NCBI RefSeq assembly: GCF_048771995.1
Contig: NC_133026.1
Coordinates: forward strand, 99,597,501-99,661,500
Length of the DNA stretch: 64,000 nucleotides
Direction of reading: 5' to 3'
Source of the DNA: Taeniopygia guttata
Lineage: Eukaryota > Chordata > Aves > Passeriformes > Estrildidae
Below, one piece after another: positions 33,669 through 64,000 of the stretch. The translations under genes and the position numbers were made by a program. How positions within the stretch are numbered: the stretch's first letter is position 1; each line of letters opens with the position of its first letter. Below the pieces are notes generated by a model. It was given only the letters and a program-made list of their open reading frames with translations. It made no database searches and was not told where the DNA came from.

Positions 33669-33823
33669 CCGGGAAACCCGACAGCGCCGGGAGGGCGGGG
33701 CTCCGCTGGTGAGGGCGGTGGGCGTGGTCAGAAGGCGGAGCGTGGCCATGGGGCGTGGCCTATGTCAGGGGGCGGGGCCAGGGCTGCCTTTCGGACGCAG
33801 AGGAAATGCACGCGGCGGCGCGG

Positions 33824-33831
33824 TGACGTCA
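33824..33831. promoter_or_regulatory. Palindromic CRE (TGACGTCA)
   Basis: Exact 8-bp consensus for CREB/ATF dimers, in the AFG3L2 CpG island 39 bp upstream of the start codon. The match is seen directly; its use by CREB/ATF is inferred from the motif and position. Confidence 0.7.
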
Positions 33832-33869
33832 GGCGGCGCGGGCCGGCGGTGACGGCGGTCCGGGCGGCC

Positions 33870-56252
<22,383 letters not shown>

Positions 56253-56983
56253 CTGTGACGTGTGTGCCCATGGTGACTTGCACTCTGGAAGAGAAACAAA
56301 CTCACCTAGTTTGTACTTCAAAACAAAAAAATATTTATTCAACCAAACTGTATTAGAGATGGGTGGAAGAGTGATCTTTTGGGATGAGATAAGGATGTTC
56401 TGCTTCCAATGTACATGTGTGAGATCATCAGTTCCCTGGTAAAAGGTGATCATCTTTTGTTTGCCAGCTGGAGAAACATACAAGGAGTTCAAGCTGCAGT
56501 GGAACACCAGAACTGAGCCTCTCAAGCGTTGGAACAGTTCAGATTCATGCACAGATTTTGTGGCACTGTTTTTTTTTTTCCCAAACATCTATAAGCTTAC
56601 AAAAATCAAAGGGGTTTTTGATTATTTATCTAAACTATACCTGTATGTGACCTGTTTCCAAAAAGAAAAAGAATCATACAAAGTACATTGTCACATGTGA
56701 AAGTCTGGTTGTACAAAGTACTAGCTTTGCAAAACTATCAGCTCTTTCATCTGACCCTTTCCCCTTCGCCTCATTTTGATTTTAGAGTTTGTCTACAAAG
56801 AACTCCCATGTAAGTTGACAGTGAAACTGAACACTTGCTTAAATATCTTAAAATGTACTCATGGTTCAGTGTCTTAAATTAAGTCTGAAACTGTTTGGCT
56901 CCTGCAGTTTTACCAGTCAGTTTTTTACAGAGTTCTGTAAACTATTGAACATATGAATGTGATGTGTAAATACAGTTTGAGTC

Positions 56984-56989
56984 AATAAA
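56984..56989 (+). terminator. AFG3L2 poly(A) signal
   Basis: AATAAA about 730 nt after the AFG3L2 stop, followed within 25 nt by TTTTCTGAACAAAGCTGTCTTC-type T-rich sequence. It is the first canonical signal after the stop, so a 3' UTR of roughly 0.75 kb is likely. Confidence 0.75.
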
Positions 56990-57004
56990 AATAGTACTTT
57001 TCTG

Positions 57005-60000
57005 AACAAAGCTGTCTTCTTTCTTTTGCTGGCTTCTGGGTATAGAATTCAGAACAATGCAAAACGCTGTTAATATAGGGTAAAATGGTTGTGTTCACAA
57101 ATACAAGCAGCAACCAAAACCAAATGTGATAAAGCAGACTGTCAGAGTTTCATACATATTTGCTTATCAAATGCTGTAGGGAAAAAACTATGGGGATTTT
57201 TCCCTGCTTAGTTGAATACAGTTGTCTTAGTAATCTGCTTCTCGTTGTCTGCTGCCTGCTAATGATTCATTAGTTGGAGAATTATTCTGTTCAAAAATTA
57301 ATGGCCTTTCTCCTCATCCCAGCAGAAGACAGGGAAGCATGGGTGGAGTGGTGGTTAAGGGAGGCAAGGGAAATGAACCAGTCTTCTCTACTGGACCGAA
57401 AATCCTTTTAAGAATAATGAGTCAGAGGGCAGGTTAAAAGGATAATTAGTGACTGATTGCATCTGTATGTTGCAACATACTGGAAACCAGTAGGGATGAC
57501 AAAGGAAAAAGTTTGTCGGAAAGTTCAGACCTTTGGTTCTAAATGTATTTAAATTAAATTATTTATGGAAATTATTCTTTTGGGTTTTCTTTTTCTTCAT
57601 GACAGAACTTCTTCCACCTGTGATATTACCTGGCTTTACAGTGGAGTGAGGGAAACGGAGCAAATATGGCTATTTTGGGCATATTTACTGGGCATTTTTA
57701 GTTGTTTAACACTTCTATTTATCCCTAGTGCATTTGTTAAAGAATGAATGATAAACAGGAAAGCAGCCTGAAAAAACTAAACTTAAATTTCTTAATTATT
57801 GGAGTCAAAGTTTAGAATGATTTATTGCAATAGCAAAATTCTTCTATAAAACTCAAATCTTGCACACATGATAAAGCAGTGCTTGATTTCTGTGCTTATG
57901 CTCTAGTGTTGTACCTTACATGTATTCTGCATTATAATGCCTTTTCTTATCCTCCAGTTCAGCTGAACACTTCTTGTCTGGGATGCTCAATTTTTAGCCA
58001 GTGCTGAGGACTAGCTGTGCTTATACAGTAAAGGTCAGAGTTCTGCATTTCTTCATTCCTTGCTAAATAAAACCAACAGAAAACTCAGCAATCAACCACC
58101 CAAACCCTTAACCTGACTCTTCACAATGGCACTGCCAGACTCTGAAAAAAATCATCTCCAGGAGATGGTTTTTCTTACTCCCTGTTTGTGTCTACTTAAA
58201 AAATTCCACTCCTGTTCAGTTGCAGCATGTAATTAATAGATGTATGAAAATGGCTCTACCTCTCCTTTACCTTTGCCTCTGTTTTTCTTGCTTAGCCTTT
58301 CATTAGCAGGTCTTAATATTTTGTGCCAAAAATGGCAGAATTTGGCAGTGTGGGGATTTGGGAATCAAAGATACAGAAAAACAACCAAAAAAATCTGTTT
58401 ACCCAACCTGCTTCTTTGAAGAGGATTACTAGCCTCCTCCAACTCCCAAATTTAGGATGTCAGGGTGGTTGAACATAAATCAAGAAAATCAAATTAAGTC
58501 TGTGCTGTGGCTGCCAATAATGCCGGATTAATTTTTGTTGCAAGCACACTGAGCAGTGCTGCTTCAGCTACCAGGGGCCTGTGCAGCACCAAGGGAGCTG
58601 TTGAGTTCCCTGCTCCTCCCAAGGCTGGGAGAAGGAGCAGGTCCAAGTGGTGTCAGTGGTGTAGGTTGCCATCTGGGGTCTGGCTTGTCCTGGCAGCCTC
58701 TGCTAGATACTGCTCTGTGGCCAGGTGCAAAGCAGTTAAAAAAGAGAAAAATATGATGGGCCAGGCACAGAAATAAAAGGTGCTAGAGACTAGGCTGAAA
58801 AACTAAAGGGGAAGTGAAAATCAGACAGGTGAGGACTTTGAGAAGAGTAACAAAGTCAGGTGGGACTCACCATGGAGATTGCAAAATAAGAGAGAAGCTT
58901 CCAAGGAAAAAGCAGGAAGTTATTTGAAAGGAAGTGCAGCTGAAGGAATTGCTCACTAAACTTGCTACTAAAACAATTTTCAGTTGTATCTCAGGAAAGG
59001 AAGGTGATTAGAGTTGGTTGACAGAAGAGAAACAGGAAGTGTTTGTGCTTCCCGTGGCTGTTACTGCTTATGCACAAGCTGGTCCTCTGATGATGTCCTC
59101 TACTACAGGGTCCTGGGTTCATTATGGTGTGAGGGGCTTTTTCCTCCTAGGATCAGATGGAAGACCAGTCTCTTTTTCTAAAGAGAGCATTAGTTTGCGT
59201 CTTCCACCTCCACACATTCTAGAAACTCAAATCAAACAGTTGCAAGTAAACACATGTGAAGAATGGGTGAGTCAAAGCAGGGTCATTGTGAGGCCTGAAT
59301 TCCACAGCCTCAGAGTCTGCATTTTGAGTCAAGTGTATGAAATGCAACAATGAACAGGCTGGTTCACCAAGTTAATAACTCCATTATTTAGCAATGCCAA
59401 GATTTCTGGCACTTTTAAAGTATTAACTTTTTTTTTTTCCACAGAAATTTATGACTTGGACTTAGTTATGAAATCTGTGTTACACAAAATGCAATGTCAT
59501 ACAAAATAAGATGGTTAATTCTGTTCATTCACCAGAAACTATGCTAGTGCTTTAATTGGAAACCCTGTGCCATAGCTGTGTGATAGCAGGCTCTGAGCCT
59601 GTAAGGCATCCTTCTCCCTTTCAAAGCAAATAGTCAACCATTTAAAAAGAATCACCTTCACTTTGTTTAATGGCTTTACTCCCAATGAATTTTGCCTTGT
59701 ATTGTCCTGCACAGTAACTTCTCTTCATAATGTATATTGTGTTATAACTTTATCTCATGCTGTAATTAATACATTGCCACATCTCACATTTATTAAATGT
59801 GTATTTAAAGGTGCTCGTTGGCTATTCATAAATCCTTTAGGCATCACTAGACATAGCATAGAACATGGCCTATGAGTTTGATGACTCCTCGATGATCCTT
59901 CTAAAGAAAATCAGCTGGGCCCTCCCAAACTCTGCCTCTGTGGCAAACCCAGTCTGGTTGGCAAGTTCCAGCAACTGTCTCAACCTCTGAAGTCACTTTC

Positions 60001-61588
60001 TGTGAAAAACTTGTACTTGATTAAAGCTAGTTTAGTTCAATTTCTGTGTGGAATAGCACTGGGCAGACAGCTTCATGTTATGGGATTAGCAGTCGCTTGG
60101 TTTGTGTACTTCCTAAAGTAGTGTGTCATTCCATGAATCCCAAACTACCAAAGCATCATCTTGTCAGGAGAAGCAGACCTTTGGAAGTTTCACTATGTTT
60201 GTAAAGTGCCTTTTTAAATACTGAGCAACAGTTTTGCTTGGGAAGTGCTTCTGAAAGCAAGAAGAAAAAGCAAGTTCTTGAAACATTTGAAGTTTGGATT
60301 TCCAGAGGTTTTCTCCTTTGTTTGCTTGCTTTGTTGCCTAGGAACTGGTCTAAATAAAAGACTCCAAGTAGACAGAGTGTTCTCTGGTAGAGCCTCTCTA
60401 ATGGAGAAGGGCTGTTTAATTGATATGAGCAGAAACATAAAGCATGCACAGAGGACAAATGCTCAGCAGTCACTTTGTCAGCTGGCTTAGGCAGAGACCT
60501 TTCTGACTTGGCTTTAGTTGGGGCAGATAAACTGTTCATCTTTCATTTTGCCAACTGTTTTGAGTATAGTGGATAAATGCTTTACCTGTCCAGTTGTTTT
60601 AATCGATCTTGGTAGCAAGACATACACAGCACCTGTAGGTGTGGTGAACTTACAAACCCAGGTAGTGAGATCTGTTGGCACATAGCCTGTCTCCAGTCCC
60701 ACCATGATCTGTGGAATACCTGAATTTCAGCTACATGGGCTGGGTGAAACAGGGTTAGGAATAGCATCAGCAGCTGGTGATAGCCAGGAAGACCAGTAAG
60801 ATATTGGGGTGCCACTTTAAACCCCAGGGATTTATGATGAACACATCACAAATGGAGGGATTTCAACTATGTATCAGATACATCTAATAGATTCATCTAT
60901 AGATCAGATACATCTATCAGATTCATCTGTATATCACAGATACCATCTGTGATTATTCAGCAGCAGCAAGAGATGAAGTCGCATCACACAAATCCAGCCT
61001 CTAGCCTGCAGCTCACTGGGTATTTATTGACTGCCCAGAACACTTCTGCTTGAGAGGGTACTATTAATTTTTATTTTATTTTTAGAGGACTAGAATCAAA
61101 TATCACTGTTAGCAGTTACTGTACAGAATATCTAAAAAACTTTTATTATGAATAAATTTTGTTTCTGGCACTTTAGTATGTATATTTGGTACAGAATACT
61201 TCAAGCTCACAACATTTTCTTATAATTGGATGAAAATAGTGTGGCTCTAATTTGTAGGTTTTCATGCCTATTTTACATCTTCTCTTCTGCAGCTTTAGGG
61301 ATGACAACCCTTAAGAAAAAAGATCCCAAACTAGAAATCTCCACATTCAGACTCTTAGGCAAAAGTCTTAACTGGACGCCTTACATTTGTCTCATGAATA
61401 GAAATGGCCCAATTTCCAGAAATGCTGAATGTCCTCAGTGATCCAAATGGACTGTGAAGAGCACTTCTAACACCTGAAATTCATGCTCCCTTTTTTATTA
61501 TTTTTAAACTAAAGTATGATTTACAAGCCTAATTATCAGAAATCCAGATTTGAGAATTTGGCCTGGAAAAATCTCGCACCTTATTCTT
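57005..61588. other. Spacer between the convergent genes AFG3L2 and TUBB6
   Basis: 4.6 kb of mainly AT-rich sequence. The right part should include the TUBB6 3' UTR on the minus strand: AATAAA complements (TTTATT) lie at 61494-61499 and 61142-61147, among others. A 30-bp tandem duplication occurs at 60871-60930. No gene or known transposon seen. Confidence 0.55.
60871..60930. repeat. Two-copy 30-bp tandem repeat
   Basis: Adjacent 30-bp copies at 60871-60900 and 60901-60930 share the core ATCAGATACATCTA and GATTCATCT, with 25 of 30 positions identical. A small perfect hairpin follows (CACAGAT, 3-nt loop, ATCTGTG). Confidence 0.85.

Positions 61589-64000
<2,412 letters not shown>

Overview
The window is vertebrate nuclear DNA, most likely from a bird. 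It has spliced genes with long AT-rich introns, CpG-island promoters, several CR1 LINE fragments and one solo-LTR-like sequence. The class V beta-tubulin tail ([12 protein letters not shown]) also matches the avian form as I remember it. The gene order and strands are those of human 18p11.21 read in reverse: SPIRE1 (+), PRELID3A (-), AFG3L2 (+), TUBB6 (-). All four genes look intact where they can be seen.

Region by region: 1-11441 holds the last seven recognised coding exons of SPIRE1 (actin nucleator; Spir-box and FYVE-like zinc finger), and the gene runs off the left edge. 11442 to about 15200 is probably its 3' UTR. About 15200-20140 is spacer between convergent genes. 21690-30914 is PRELID3A in six coding exons (192 aa), with a 3' UTR down to about 20140 or beyond. 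30915-33869 is the spacer between two divergent start codons, flanked by two CpG islands and filled with three CR1 copies and a solo LTR. 33870-56252 is AFG3L2 in 17 coding exons (808 aa), with a poly(A) signal at 56984. 57005-61588 is spacer. 61589-62652 is the large final exon of TUBB6; its upstream exons lie past the right edge.

Function: PRELID3A (lipid transfer between mitochondrial membranes) and AFG3L2 (the m-AAA protease of the inner membrane) are both mitochondrial and are transcribed away from each other from a 2.96-kb interval. SPIRE1 and TUBB6 are cytoskeletal genes on either side. I found no operon-like, CRISPR, toxin or other novel system. The less ordinary signals are a possible unannotated 72-bp cassette exon in a SPIRE1 intron, a compact cluster of inverted repeats in another SPIRE1 intron, a 63-nt purine tract in the PRELID3A 5' UTR, and a CR1 end lying against the AFG3L2 core promoter.

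Exon coordinates come from joining splice sites so that the reading frame is kept; in all three multi-exon genes the visible exons sum to a multiple of three. Family knowledge and human comparisons are from memory, and no alignment was run.
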